64,000 nt of DNA from Aureimonas altamirensis (GCF_001463885.1 NZ_BBWQ01000011.1:248001-312000), one strand, 5' to 3'. Shown: positions 8,222-17,012, numbered from the stretch's first letter. Notes: a model not told the origin generated them from the sequence alone. Numbers and translations: made by a program.

Positions 8222-9022
8222 ATGGCCGCCATGCCTATCAACCGCTTTTCAAGCGCAGCTCTCGTCGCGCTCGTTCTTGGCTTGTCCGTTACGGCCGGGG
8301 CCGGGCCAAGCCGGGCGTCCGACAGTTGGAGCGAATTGAAGGGCGCCATCTTCGGAGACCGAGCCATCGCGGATGATCGCGTGGTGGAGTTGGAAGCGCC
8401 ATCCAGAGCCACCGACCCGGCCGTCGTGCCCGTCGTCATCCGGCTTGCCGAAGATGCGGCGATCAAGCAGGTGACTTTGATCGTCGATGAAAACCCGGCA
8501 CCCGTCGCCGCCACCTTCACCCTCGGGCCGGATACGGGCATCCGCTCCATCGAGACGCGCTTGCGCGTCAACGCCTACAGCAATGTGCGCGCCGTCGCCG
8601 AGACGGCCGATGGGGCACTGCATGAGTCCGTCGTCTATGTGAAGGCGTCCGGAGGCTGCGCCGCGCCTGCCGCCCGCAACCCCGCCGAGGCTGCGTCCAC
8701 CCTGGGCGAAATGCGGCTGCGGCGCCTGGTGGAGGCGGCCAACGGCCAGACCCAGGAAGCGCAGTTGATGATCCGCCACCCCAATAATTCCGGGCTGCAG
8801 CGCGATCAGGTGACGCATCTCTACATTCCGGCGCATTTCGTCTCCGACCTGGAAGTGCGGTTGGACGACAAGCCCTTTCTGTCCATGAGCGGCGGGATCA
8901 GCATTTCCGAGGACCCGAATTTCCGCTTCCGCTACGATGGGCCGGAGGGCGTGTTCCGGGTGATCGCATCGGACACGGAAGGGCAGACCTTCGCCAAGGT
9001 CTTCAGCCCCGGAGAGGGCTGA
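8222..9022 (+). CDS. quinoprotein-associated fused SoxYZ-like carrier protein
   Basis: This is an exported single-chain fusion of SoxY-like and SoxZ-like domains (TIGR04557). The ATG at 8222 has an ideal GGAGGAT site at 8210-8216; an upstream in-frame ATG at 8147 overlaps the previous gene and is rejected. The 266-residue product has a signal peptide ending near SRASD, a SoxY-like half to about residue 142 and then GGC with Cys146. A short Ala/Pro linker (AAPAARNPAEAAS) leads to a SoxZ-like half to the end. In true SoxY the GGCGG arm is at the extreme C-terminus; here the carrier Cys lies between the domains. The cargo is unknown. It is paired with the SoxH-like hydrolase. Confidence 0.9.
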   Translation: MAAMPINRFSSAALVALVLGLSVTAGAGPSRASDSWSELKGAIFGDRAIADDRVVELEAPSRATDPAVVPVVIRLAEDAAIKQVTLIVDENPAPVAATFTLGPDTGIRSIETRLRVNAYSNVRAVAETADGALHESVVYVKASGGCAAPAARNPAEAASTLGEMRLRRLVEAANGQTQEAQLMIRHPNNSGLQRDQVTHLYIPAHFVSDLEVRLDDKPFLSMSGGISISEDPNFRFRYDGPEGVFRVIASDTEGQTFAKVFSPGEG

Positions 9023-9029
9023 AAGCCGC

Positions 9030-9377
9030 TCAGAAACAGCGTACCTCTGCTTCGGCCTGCGCGCGGCGCAGATCGCCGATGGCGGCTTTCGCCGGGGCGG
9101 ACGTGCGGAAGACGACGCCCTTCTCGCCGGTCACCTGCCCCATCGACAGGTATGTGCTGGCTTCGACATAGCGCGCATAGGGAACGATGGAGGCCACCAC
9201 GTCGAACGAGCAGGAGCATTGGCGCAGCGCCTGCTGCGTCTGTCCGTTGGTTTGCATGCAGGCAAAGACGTAGTCGGCGACGGCGTCCGTCGGATAGTCG
9301 TTCGTGACGGCGCCGGAGGGCGCCACAAAAAGCCCGCATGCCAAAATGGCCATGAGGCCGATGGATCGCTTCTTCAT
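9030..9377 (-). CDS. small exported Cys-rich protein of the quinoprotein cluster
   Basis: I recognise this only as a conserved-looking small secreted protein, with no functional name. The 115-residue precursor has a signal peptide ending near PSGA. The mature part has Cys40, the pair Cys54 and Cys56 in RQCSCSF, and Cys114 two residues from the end, which suggests disulfides or a metal or thiol role. The ATG overlaps the stop of the beta-propeller gene by four bases (ATGA), so the two are translationally coupled. The gene converges with the SoxYZ-like gene, leaving only seven bases between them. Confidence 0.75.
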   Translation of the reverse strand: MKKRSIGLMAILACGLFVAPSGAVTNDYPTDAVADYVFACMQTNGQTQQALRQCSCSFDVVASIVPYARYVEASTYLSMGQVTGEKGVVFRTSAPAKAAIGDLRRAQAEAEVRCF

Positions 9378-10345
9378 TCGGACCTCCCTTGGCCGCCGTC
9401 ATAGGCGACGAATTTGCCGAAGGCGCGCGGGCCGTCGCCCACCGCCACCTCGCCCACACGCTGCAATGTCGCAGCATCGATCTTCATCAGCGTATTATCG
9501 AACCAGTTGACCACGTAGAGCGCGCGTCCATCCCCGGCCGCCGCGATCCCTTCCGGATATTCCCCGACATCGACCGTCCCGACAGGCGCAAATGTTTCGG
9601 CGTCGAATACGCTGACCGTCGCACCGTGCTGGTCGGTGGCGAAGACCCGGCCGGAGGCGGTGGCCGTCGCATAGGGCCGGTCACCGACAGGCACGCTGGC
9701 CACTGTCGCCAGCGAAGCCACATCGACGATGCTGACATCGTTGGACACGACGTTGGCGACATGCAGCCGGCTGCCATCGGGCGAAAACTCGACGCCGAAA
9801 GGGCGCTCGCCCACCGGCACGGTTCCGACAAGCGCCATCTTGCCGGTCTCGAAGACGGAGATGCGGTTGGAATCCCGGTCGGCCGTCACAACCAGCCTGC
9901 CATCCGGAGATACCGCGACGCCCGACGGAGAAAGGCCGGTCGCCACCTCGGCGATTATGCGGCCATCTTCGGGGTCCACGACCGACAGTCGATGGGCATA
10001 CCAGTCCGCCACATAGACCGGCGCGCCCGATGGATGCACCGCGACGCCCAGCGGCCCGCCCTTCACCTCGATGCGGCGCGCCACCCTTGCCGCCTTGGTA
10101 TCGATCACGGTGAGCGTGCCGGATTCCGGGCTGGTCACATAGGCATGGCGTCCATCCGGCGGCACGGCGACACCGGCGGGCTTACCGCCGATGGGGATGG
10201 TTGCCACGACGCGCATGGACGTCAGGTCCACGACCGACAGATCGTCGCTCGACTGGTTGGTGACATAGGCCGTGTCCGCCCCGGCGCCCGTTGCCGTCAG
10301 AAGGGCGGCCGCCAGTACCGCGCACCGAAAGACCGATGCCGGCAT
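9374..10345 (-). CDS. PQQ-cluster YVTN beta-propeller protein
   Basis: This exported beta-propeller protein of 323 residues is built from about seven YVTN-type repeats, such as YVTNQSSDDLSVVD, YVTSPESGTLTVID and YVADWYAHRLSVVD. It matches the PQQ-dependent catabolism-associated beta-propeller family (TIGR03866), whose role is not known; a scaffold or binding function is likely. A signal peptide ends near ATGAGA. It lies four bases after the SRPBCC gene and overlaps the next gene by four bases, forming a three-gene operon of secreted proteins running towards the SoxYZ-like gene. Confidence 0.88.
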   Translation of the reverse strand: MPASVFRCAVLAAALLTATGAGADTAYVTNQSSDDLSVVDLTSMRVVATIPIGGKPAGVAVPPDGRHAYVTSPESGTLTVIDTKAARVARRIEVKGGPLGVAVHPSGAPVYVADWYAHRLSVVDPEDGRIIAEVATGLSPSGVAVSPDGRLVVTADRDSNRISVFETGKMALVGTVPVGERPFGVEFSPDGSRLHVANVVSNDVSIVDVASLATVASVPVGDRPYATATASGRVFATDQHGATVSVFDAETFAPVGTVDVGEYPEGIAAAGDGRALYVVNWFDNTLMKIDAATLQRVGEVAVGDGPRAFGKFVAYDGGQGRSE

Positions 10346-10349
10346 GGAA

Positions 10350-10886
10350 TCAGGACCCGTTTTCCAGACTGGCCTTCAACCCCTCCACGACCTTTTCCTG
10401 CATGGCGGCCACGGCATCGTTGGCGGCCTTGTCGTTGAGGTTTTCCGGCGGCTCGTTGTTCGGATAGCCCCGGTAGTAGGCGCTGCGAATCTCGATCTCG
10501 GATTTGTCGCCCCCGGCTGCGGGCTTCACCGTCAGGAACTCGCTGTAATTGGTCACGGGCAAAACCGCGGTACCCACCTCGGGCATCTGGATCTGGTAGC
10601 TCATGCGCGCGGCATCGTATTTGTAGAGCTCCTGTCGCAGGACCCCACCATCCTTCAGCGTCACCTCGCGCACGCTGTTCACCGCGTTGCCCGGTTCGGC
10701 CTTGACCGAGGCAACCAGCGGATTCCACGACAGATCGTCGAAATTGCCGATCTTCTGCCAGACGGCGACCGGCGCCATGTCGACTTCGATGGACGTGGCA
10801 TGCTTCTGCCGCGACGGGCCGTGCGCAAGGGCTATGCCCGGCAGGACCGTCAGGGCCAGTGTCAACGCGACCAAGCTACGTGTCAC
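10350..10886 (-). CDS. exported SRPBCC-fold protein
   Basis: This 178-residue secreted protein has an SRPBCC (START/Bet v1-like) ligand-binding fold. The pattern ATSIEVDMAPVAVWQKIGNF and the later SEIEIRSAYYRGYP are typical of polyketide-cyclase-like members. The start is taken as GTG at 10886 because GGGAGGA lies just before it; a TTG at 10901 would contain that site. The signal peptide ends at IALAHG. It is the first gene of the SRPBCC, propeller and Cys-rich protein operon. Most SRPBCC proteins are cytoplasmic, so a periplasmic copy in a quinoprotein cluster is uncommon. Its ligand is unknown. Confidence 0.8.
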   Translation of the reverse strand: MTRSLVALTLALTVLPGIALAHGPSRQKHATSIEVDMAPVAVWQKIGNFDDLSWNPLVASVKAEPGNAVNSVREVTLKDGGVLRQELYKYDAARMSYQIQMPEVGTAVLPVTNYSEFLTVKPAAGGDKSEIEIRSAYYRGYPNNEPPENLNDKAANDAVAAMQEKVVEGLKASLENGS

Positions 10887-11010
10887 GCTATCCTCCCTCA
10901 AGACGCAACGGTGCCCAGGCGAAACGCTATGACGTCCGCTCCATCATGGGAAGGCCGAAGGAATTTTCGGAAACGATATCGGGAAGATTTCCCGGCAGCC
11001 CTGGGAAGAA

Positions 11011-11253
11011 CTACCGGAACGCCTTGAAGGTGACGGTCGTGAACGTGTCGGATACGCCGTCGACGGTCTGCAGCCGTTCTGTTACGAAATGCCCCGTATC
11101 GCTTTCGGGATCGAGGTAGAACTTTGCGATCAGGTCGAACTGGCCGGACGTGGAATAGACCTCGGACAGTTCCTCCACCGTCTCGACGAGGGCTTCGGCC
11201 ACCGCATAGGCCCGGCCCGGCCGGCACTTGAACTGAACGAAGATGGCGCGCAC
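11011..11253 (-). CDS. stand-alone Lrp/AsnC ligand-binding (RAM) domain protein
   Basis: This 80-residue protein consists only of the Lrp/AsnC C-terminal ligand-binding domain, with no helix-turn-helix. VQFKCRPGRAYAVAEALVET, the central GQFDLIAKFYL and the closing TFTTVTFKAF follow the RAM-domain pattern. Stand-alone copies form ring oligomers that bind amino acids or other small ligands and may modulate full-length Lrp proteins; the partner here is not visible. Translation appears to start at a GTG (11253). It lies 63 bases after fpr, from which it could be cotranscribed. A small hairpin (10980-10994) sits just downstream. Confidence 0.85.
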   Translation of the reverse strand: MRAIFVQFKCRPGRAYAVAEALVETVEELSEVYSTSGQFDLIAKFYLDPESDTGHFVTERLQTVDGVSDTFTTVTFKAFR

Positions 11254-11316
11254 GGCGTGCCCCCGTGAAAAGCGTTGCGGACAGGGCGCCGCGCGGCGGC
11301 ACCCTGCCCCTTGCTA

Positions 11317-12138
11317 TCAATCGACGAAGGCGCGTTCAACCACATAGGTGGCGGGCTTGTTGTTGGCCCCTTCCTCGAGACCGGCCTTTTCCAGGAGCGC
11401 CGCCGTATCCTTCAGCATCGCCATGGAGCCGCAGATCATCGCGCGGTCGATGGCCGGGTCCAGCGGCGGCAGGCCGAGGCTGGAGAACAGCGATCCATTC
11501 TCGATCATGGTGGTGATGCGCTCGCCGCGCGGCTCGCCCTCGCGGGTGGCCGACCCATGATAGAGAAGCTTGTCGCCGACGATCTCGGACAGGATCTCGT
11601 CCTGGGCGATGGAATCCACGAGATCCTTGCCGTACTGCAGTTCGGCGGTCTCGCGGGTGGTGTGCGTCAGGATGACCTTCTCGAACTTCTCGTAGGTCTC
11701 GGGATCGCGGATGACGCCGGCAAACGGCGCAATGCCCGTGCCGGTCGAGAACAGGTACAGACGCCGGCCCGGAATGAGCGCGTCGAGCACCAGCGTACCC
11801 GTCGGCTTCTTGCGCATCAGCACCGTATCGCCCGGCTTGATCTTCTGCAGATGCTCGGTCAGCGGGCCACCCGGCACCTTGATCGAGAAGAACTCAAGTT
11901 CCTCGTCCCAGGACGGGCTGGCGATCGAATAGGCCCGGAACACCGGCTTTTCTGCATTGGGCAGGCCGATCATGGCAAACTCGCCGGTCCGGAAGCGGAA
12001 GCTGGCGGGCCGCGTCATGCGGAAGCGGAACAGGCTGTCCGTATAGTGGTGGACTTCGGTCACCGTCTCGGCAAAGACGTTCGCGGGGACAGGAAATACC
12101 GGCTGCGCCTCATCCTGCGGCTTGACGATAGCGTTCAT
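11317..12138 (-). CDS. fpr: ferredoxin--NADP(+) reductase
   Basis: This cytoplasmic flavoenzyme of 273 residues exchanges electrons between NADPH and ferredoxin or flavodoxin. The FAD-binding motif RAYSIASPSWDEELEFF is near residues 69-85, the nucleotide-binding STGTGIAPF is near 131-140, and AMICGSMAML lies in the NADP domain. The C-terminus (VERAFVD) ends like bacterial subclass-I Fpr enzymes. It follows pncB on the same strand after a 90-base gap that probably holds its own promoter. In rhizobia Fpr supports Fe-S cluster repair, oxidative stress responses and biosynthetic reductions; nothing here ties it to the quinoprotein system apart from proximity. Confidence 0.93.
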   Translation of the reverse strand: MNAIVKPQDEAQPVFPVPANVFAETVTEVHHYTDSLFRFRMTRPASFRFRTGEFAMIGLPNAEKPVFRAYSIASPSWDEELEFFSIKVPGGPLTEHLQKIKPGDTVLMRKKPTGTLVLDALIPGRRLYLFSTGTGIAPFAGVIRDPETYEKFEKVILTHTTRETAELQYGKDLVDSIAQDEILSEIVGDKLLYHGSATREGEPRGERITTMIENGSLFSSLGLPPLDPAIDRAMICGSMAMLKDTAALLEKAGLEEGANNKPATYVVERAFVD

Positions 12139-12228
12139 GTCGATCGGCCTTTGGCGTTATCTGGACGTTCTGGCGGCGTACAGCGGGTTCATGCCGCAGA
12201 ACACATCCTATTGCGAGAAAGAATTTTC

Positions 12229-13533
12229 TTAAACTTCGACCTTGCGTGGAATGGCCCCTTCGGTTCCGAAGACGCGGCGATACCGCTCGATTTCGGACGG
12301 CAGCCCTGTCGCCTTGGCCGGGTTGTCCGATAGTTTCACCGCCGGCCGGCCGGCCGCATCCTTGACCTTGCAGACGAGGGAAATCGGCTTCAGCCCATTC
12401 GTCGGCTCGGGCGCGACGCCCCTGAAATCGTTGGTCAGGTTGGTGCCCCAACCGAAGCTCATGCGGACGCGGCCATGGAAATGCCGGTAGGTTTCCTCGA
12501 TGGTTTCGATATCGAGCCCGTCGGAAAAGACCAGAAGCCGCTCCCGTGGGTCCACCCCGCGCTGCCGCCACCAATCCATGATCGTCTCGCCGCCATCGAT
12601 GGGCGGCGCGGAATCGGGCCGGAAGCCTGTCCAGTCGGCAACCCAGTCCGGCGCATTGTCCAGGAAGGACCGCGTTCCGAACGTGTCGGGCAGCACGACC
12701 AGCAGGTTGCCATCGTACCAGTCCTGCCACTCGCGCATCATGCGGTAGGGCGCATCGCGCAGGGTGGCGTCGTCCACCGAAAGCGCGGCGGCCACCATCG
12801 GCAGTTCGTGCGCGTTGGTGCCGATGGCCTCCAGATCCGTTTCCATGGCCAGCAGCACGTTGCTCGATCCGGAAAAACGGCTTCCGAGCTTTTCTTTCAA
12901 GGCTTCCACGCACCAGCGCTGCCACAGGAAGGAATGGCGCCGGCGCGTGCCGAAATCCGAGATGCGGATATCGGGAAGCTCGGCCAGCCGCTCGACCTTC
13001 TCCCACATCTTCGTCTTGGCGCGCGCATAAAGCACATCCAGCTCGAAGCGCTTGAAGCCACGCATGGCCGCGCGCGAGCGCAACTCGTTGATGATGGCGA
13101 GGGCGGGTATCTCCCACATCATCGTATGCGTCCACGGGCCGTGGAACTGCAGCTCGTACTGGCCGTCGCGCCGGCTGAGCTCATAGGGCGGCAGCTCGAA
13201 GCCGCTCAGCCAGTCCAGGAAATCGGGGCGGAAGATCTGCGACTTGCCGTAGAAGCTGTTGCCGGCCAGCCAGATCATCTCGCGTTTGGAAAAGCGGATG
13301 GTGCGCGCATGATCCAGTTGGGCACGCAGCTCCGCTTCGTCGATCTCGTCGGCGATGCGCACCGAGGCCGTGCGGTTGATCAGCTCGAATGTCACCTGCG
13401 TATCGCGGTAGCGGCCCCAGATGAGCTGCAGCATCAGGAGCTTGTAGAAATCGGTATCGAGAAGGCTCCGGATGATCGGATCCAGCTTGAACGTGTGGTT
13501 CCAGACGCGCGTTGCGATATCGATCGCGACCAT
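12229..13533 (-). CDS. pncB: nicotinate phosphoribosyltransferase
   Basis: This enzyme makes nicotinate mononucleotide from nicotinate, PRPP and ATP in NAD salvage. I chose the ATG at 13533 because GAGG lies nine bases ahead and the N-terminus then aligns with rhizobial PncB, giving 434 residues; an ATG two codons earlier (13539) is also possible. Conserved stretches include [11 protein letters not shown], the catalytic-region [18 protein letters not shown] and [13 protein letters not shown] much longer reading frame extending to 14439 is an artefact that runs across the TauE gene. The TauE/SafE exporter gene ends 11 bases upstream, so the two are probably one transcript. Confidence 0.96.
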   Translation of the reverse strand: MVAIDIATRVWNHTFKLDPIIRSLLDTDFYKLLMLQLIWGRYRDTQVTFELINRTASVRIADEIDEAELRAQLDHARTIRFSKREMIWLAGNSFYGKSQIFRPDFLDWLSGFELPPYELSRRDGQYELQFHGPWTHTMMWEIPALAIINELRSRAAMRGFKRFELDVLYARAKTKMWEKVERLAELPDIRISDFGTRRRHSFLWQRWCVEALKEKLGSRFSGSSNVLLAMETDLEAIGTNAHELPMVAAALSVDDATLRDAPYRMMREWQDWYDGNLLVVLPDTFGTRSFLDNAPDWVADWTGFRPDSAPPIDGGETIMDWWRQRGVDPRERLLVFSDGLDIETIEETYRHFHGRVRMSFGWGTNLTNDFRGVAPEPTNGLKPISLVCKVKDAAGRPAVKLSDNPAKATGLPSEIERYRRVFGTEGAIPRKVEV

Positions 13534-13544
13534 CGACATTGACC

Positions 13545-14396
13545 TCAGGCGATAAGCGAATAGACGAAGCGCGCACAGATCAGCAGCAGGAAGATGCCGA
13601 AGGCCATCTCCAGCCGCTTCTTGTTCAACCTGTGCGCAAGCGCGGCGCCCATCGGCGCGGTGATGACGCTGGTGATGGAAAACAGCGCGAAGCCGATCAC
13701 CGAGACGTAGCCGAAAGCGAGCGGCGGTTGCAATGCCGCGATGCCGGGGTACTGCGCCGCAGCGGGCCAGCCGGCATAGATGTAGCCGATCGTTCCCGGA
13801 ATGGAGATGATGACGCCCAGCCCCGACGATGTCGCCACGGCCTGGTGGATGGGGCGGCTGTAGAAGGTCATGAAGAGCGACGAAAGCTGCCCGCCGCCGA
13901 TGCCCATCAGGGCCGAGAGAATGCCGATGACCCAGCCGTAGATCACCATCACGACCCGGCCGGGCATATCCAGGCCAAGACGCCAGCTTTCCCGGCCGAA
14001 CAGAAGTTTGACGGCCGAAATGCCCGCCACGACGATGAAGACGATCTTGAACAGGTCGGCCGGGGCATAGCGGGCGATGAAGCTTCCGGCCGCGACGCCC
14101 AGCACCACCGGTATCGCCCACACTTTCAGGATCGACATGTCCACCGCGCCGCGCCGCCGGTGCGCGCTGAAAGAGCGGATCGAGGTCGGGATGATGATGG
14201 CGAGCGAGGTGCCGATGCACAGCGGCATGCGCACATCTTCCGGAACGCCCAGGATGCGGAAGAGCTCGTACAGGATCGGCACCGCCACGGCCCCGCCCCC
14301 GACGCCGAATACCCCGGCCAGAAGGCCGGTAACCGCCCCGCCGGCCAGAAGCGCCAAGGCGAGCCAGATCGCCTCCCCCATTGCGATATCGATCAT
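13545..14396 (-). CDS. TauE/SafE family anion exporter
   Basis: This is a polytopic inner-membrane protein of the TauE/SafE (DUF81) family, which exports sulfite, sulfoacetate or related small anions. From the ATG at 14396, preceded by GGGGAGA, it has 283 residues with about eight transmembrane segments. The two family repeats are visible as [18 protein letters not shown] near the N-terminus and [17 protein letters not shown] in the second half. The actual substrate cannot be read from sequence. It is directly upstream of pncB, but no metabolic link is obvious. A short extension to 14420 lacks a ribosome site. Confidence 0.9.
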   Translation of the reverse strand: MIDIAMGEAIWLALALLAGGAVTGLLAGVFGVGGGAVAVPILYELFRILGVPEDVRMPLCIGTSLAIIIPTSIRSFSAHRRRGAVDMSILKVWAIPVVLGVAAGSFIARYAPADLFKIVFIVVAGISAVKLLFGRESWRLGLDMPGRVVMVIYGWVIGILSALMGIGGGQLSSLFMTFYSRPIHQAVATSSGLGVIISIPGTIGYIYAGWPAAAQYPGIAALQPPLAFGYVSVIGFALFSITSVITAPMGAALAHRLNKKRLEMAFGIFLLLICARFVYSLIA

Positions 14397-14482
14397 GTCG
14401 TCTCCCCTCGTGCCCCCCACTCATAGGTGCGGGGAACACGGTGGCACAAGGTGTGCGTGCGGATATTTCGCCTTGCGCCGCG

Positions 14483-16762
14483 TCAGAACGTGGTGCTGAC
14501 CTTGAGGTAGAAGGACCGGCCGGGCTCGTTGAAGGTTGCCGCGCCGGCTGCGTTGCCGCTGCCCTTGCGGAACAGCCGCTCGTCGAAGATGTTGCTGACG
14601 CCGGCGCCGATCCGCAATTGCTCGTTGGCCTGGAAGTCCACGTTGAAGCCCACCAGCGTATACGGATCGAGATCGTCCGTATTGGTTGCCAGGCGCCCCG
14701 TCACGACGTTGCGGGAGGGTGCTTCCGTCTTGCCGTAGTGCGTCAGCGTCAAGGCGGTGAACAGGCGTTCCGTGGCCTGCCACTCCAGTGCGGTGTTGAT
14801 CGTGTATTCCGGCACCAGGGACAACGGATTGCCGGTTTCCTTGTCCTCCGATTCCAGCATGTAGGTGGCGTTGGTGCGCCAGTTCACCGAGTCCAGCAGC
14901 GGCACCAGAAGGTTGCCTTCCAGCCCGGACAGCACCGCCTTCGGCGTGTTGTCCCACTGGAACAACTGCGCACGCCCCAGAACCGCGACGGGCACCACGC
15001 CCGCCGTGATGCGGTCCTTGTAGTCATTGTGGAAGTAGGTCAGGCCCGCCTGCCATCCGGCATCGTTGATATAGTTGATGCCGACTTCCTTGTTGATGCT
15101 CGTCTCGGCCTTCAGGTCGGGATTGCCGATGACGTAGCAACCGAGCCCGAGCGATTGGAAGTTGAAGGGGCAGCCGTTGCCCATGGTGAAATAGACGTAG
15201 TTTTCATTGAGCTGGTACAGGTTGGGCGCCTTGAAGGCTCTTGCGATGCCCGCCTTCAGCGAAATCTCGTCGGTCAGGTCGTAGGAGGCGTTGAGGCTGG
15301 GGCTGGCATTGCCGCCGAACTCGCTGTGATAATCGCCCCGGATGCCCGGCGTCACGATCAGCTTGTCCGTGACGTGGATATTGTCTTCCAGATACAGGCC
15401 GTAAAGCTGCGCGTCGATCTTCGAGTCGCGGTCGGCGGGGTCGGATGGGACGCCGGGAATGACCACGCCCGAGGCAATCCCCTGCCGCAGCGACACAGGG
15501 TCGTCCATGTACTCGCCGCGGAATTCGGCGCCCACTGTGACGTTCTGGTCGAAGTGATAAGTGAAGGGGATGTTGAATTCCGACTTCGCCGCCCAGTTGT
15601 CGAGCGTGATCGTGCCCTTTTCCAGATTGCTGCTGATCGCCCCCTCGCCGCTTCCGGCCGTTCCTTCCAGGAAGCGGTTGTTGCGGGTGTTCTCCCACTG
15701 CACATACGAGTTCGAGGTGCCGAACTCGTAATTGCCGCGGTGGGTCAGTGCCAGCGTGGTGCGGTAGAGCGTGTTGGTCTCCTCGCCCTGGCTGGCCAGT
15801 TCCTCGATGATGCTGCTGGTGCCGGCAAGCTGCCGGTCGCCGGTGAAGATGTTGCCCTGCCGGCTGTAGCCGGCCTCGAACTCGAACTCGTGGGACTCGT
15901 TGGCATACCAGGTCAGCACGCCGCGCACGTCCTTGTTGACGACACCCTCGCGCCCGGCCGGTATGTCGGTCGGCAGCAGGGCCGCGTCGGCGTTGATCGC
16001 CGGGTCGTCGGCGTTGGTCTTGCTGTAGCTGCCGTAGACCCGGTAGGCGAAGTCCTGCCCCAGGGGCCCGCCCGCAAAAACGTTGCCGCGGAAGGTCTTG
16101 CCCTCTTCCGAGTGCTGCGGAATGTTGACGTAGCTCGAAACGGTGACGCTCTGCTCGGCAGGGCGCTTGGTGATGATGTTCACGACGCCGCCCGCCGCAC
16201 CCGAACCGTAGCGCGCGGCGGCCGGGCCGCGCAGCACCTCGATCCGCTCGACCGCCTCGGGCGGCACCCAGTTGGAGTCGCCGCGCGTGTCGCGCTCGCC
16301 GGAGCGGCCGTAGCGGACGGCATTGCGCGACAGGACAGGCTTGCCGTCGATCAGGATCAGCGTGTTTTCCGGCCCCATGCCGCGAATGTCGATCTGGCGG
16401 TTGTTGCCACGCACGCCCGACGCCGAATTGCCGGTGAGGTTCACGCCCGGCTGCCGGCGGATGATGTCGGACAGGTCGTTGACCGGGGGCCGATGATCGA
16501 TGTCGGTGGCGGTGATGATCGAAACGCCCGGCGCCTGCTTCAATTGTTCGTCGGCCGAAAGCACCAGCACCTCGTCGAGCGCGATGGCCTCGCCGGCCGG
16601 AAGAACGCTTTCGCCTTCCTCGATCTGCTCCTGCGCAACGGCGCCTTCCTGGGCTGCGGCATGGCCCACCGGTACGGACAGGGCGATCAGCAGCCCGATG
16701 GCGGTACCGGAGCGGAGGACGGTTCGGTTTGTAAGAGTGCGCGACAAGGCGAAAATCTCCAT
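14483..16762 (-). CDS. FepA-like TonB-dependent outer-membrane receptor
   Basis: This outer-membrane gated channel most resembles the FepA/PirA/IroN class of catecholate siderophore receptors. From the ATG at 16762 it has 759 residues. A signal peptide ends near GHAAAQ. A plug domain contains [38 protein letters not shown] and [10 protein letters not shown], a 22-strand barrel follows, and the C-terminus ends in aromatic Phe (KVSTTF). The segment [17 protein letters not shown] is characteristic of FepA-type plugs. Reading from 16873 would add 37 residues from a structured leader and is rejected. The substrate may be ferric enterobactin-like; a metal chelate used by XoxF is a possibility with no direct support. 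Confidence 0.9.
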   Translation of the reverse strand: MEIFALSRTLTNRTVLRSGTAIGLLIALSVPVGHAAAQEGAVAQEQIEEGESVLPAGEAIALDEVLVLSADEQLKQAPGVSIITATDIDHRPPVNDLSDIIRRQPGVNLTGNSASGVRGNNRQIDIRGMGPENTLILIDGKPVLSRNAVRYGRSGERDTRGDSNWVPPEAVERIEVLRGPAAARYGSGAAGGVVNIITKRPAEQSVTVSSYVNIPQHSEEGKTFRGNVFAGGPLGQDFAYRVYGSYSKTNADDPAINADAALLPTDIPAGREGVVNKDVRGVLTWYANESHEFEFEAGYSRQGNIFTGDRQLAGTSSIIEELASQGEETNTLYRTTLALTHRGNYEFGTSNSYVQWENTRNNRFLEGTAGSGEGAISSNLEKGTITLDNWAAKSEFNIPFTYHFDQNVTVGAEFRGEYMDDPVSLRQGIASGVVIPGVPSDPADRDSKIDAQLYGLYLEDNIHVTDKLIVTPGIRGDYHSEFGGNASPSLNASYDLTDEISLKAGIARAFKAPNLYQLNENYVYFTMGNGCPFNFQSLGLGCYVIGNPDLKAETSINKEVGINYINDAGWQAGLTYFHNDYKDRITAGVVPVAVLGRAQLFQWDNTPKAVLSGLEGNLLVPLLDSVNWRTNATYMLESEDKETGNPLSLVPEYTINTALEWQATERLFTALTLTHYGKTEAPSRNVVTGRLATNTDDLDPYTLVGFNVDFQANEQLRIGAGVSNIFDERLFRKGSGNAAGAATFNEPGRSFYLKVSTTF

Positions 16763-16930
16763 AGGCAAGCCGTTTCCCGGCTTTTGGGAGAAGCCGGGAT
16801 CAGGTGATGAGCTGGAATGGAAAACCGTGGCGCTGGCGGCGGCTACTGCCCGGACTTTCAGGTTCGCCCCCATGTGACACAGGAGCCTGAAAGCTAAAAG
16901 TAGATTCCTGCACTCAACTATTGCAACTGG
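16763..16930 (-). promoter_or_regulatory. structured leader and promoter region of the TonB receptor
   Basis: On the minus strand, TTGCAA followed 18 bases later by TACTTT (about 16926 to 16897) is a plausible promoter. An 8-base inverted repeat (CTTTCAGG at 16855-16862 and CCTGAAAG at 16886-16893) lies just downstream. Nearer the ATG are two hairpins that share an arm. One pairs 16776-16783 with 16791-16798 over 8 bp, and the other pairs 16767-16772 with 16778-16783 over 6 bp. They cannot form together, and the second ends four bases before the start codon. I could not match this to cobalamin, TPP or FMN riboswitch consensus elements. Confidence 0.45.
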
Positions 16931-17012
16931 CGATCTGTGATGCCAAAGGGCAACAATGCCGGTCGCCCCTCGTTGACCGGCAAGGGTTCCGCCACGATCG
17001 GAGGGCGTTGCA

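Noticed and set aside
12229-14439. Apparent 736-residue fusion of pncB with upstream sequence
   Set aside because: The extra N-terminal residues are an out-of-frame reading of the TauE gene. A good start for PncB exists at 13533. Similar false extensions affect argH (to 30537), truB (to 34389), trmB (to 42857) and murJ (to 56230).
14381-16807. 808-residue plus-strand frame opposite the TonB receptor
   Set aside because: It lies entirely antisense to a gene with clear plug and barrel motifs, has no recognisable domain and is of a kind common in this GC-rich DNA. The same applies to plus-strand frames at 4650-6803, 24125-26338, 30603-32564 and 34632-36578.
16763-16900. Cobalamin, TPP or FMN riboswitch in the TonB receptor leader
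   Set aside because: Isolated short resemblances (for example ACCTGATCC) are present, but the paired conserved boxes of each class are missing.
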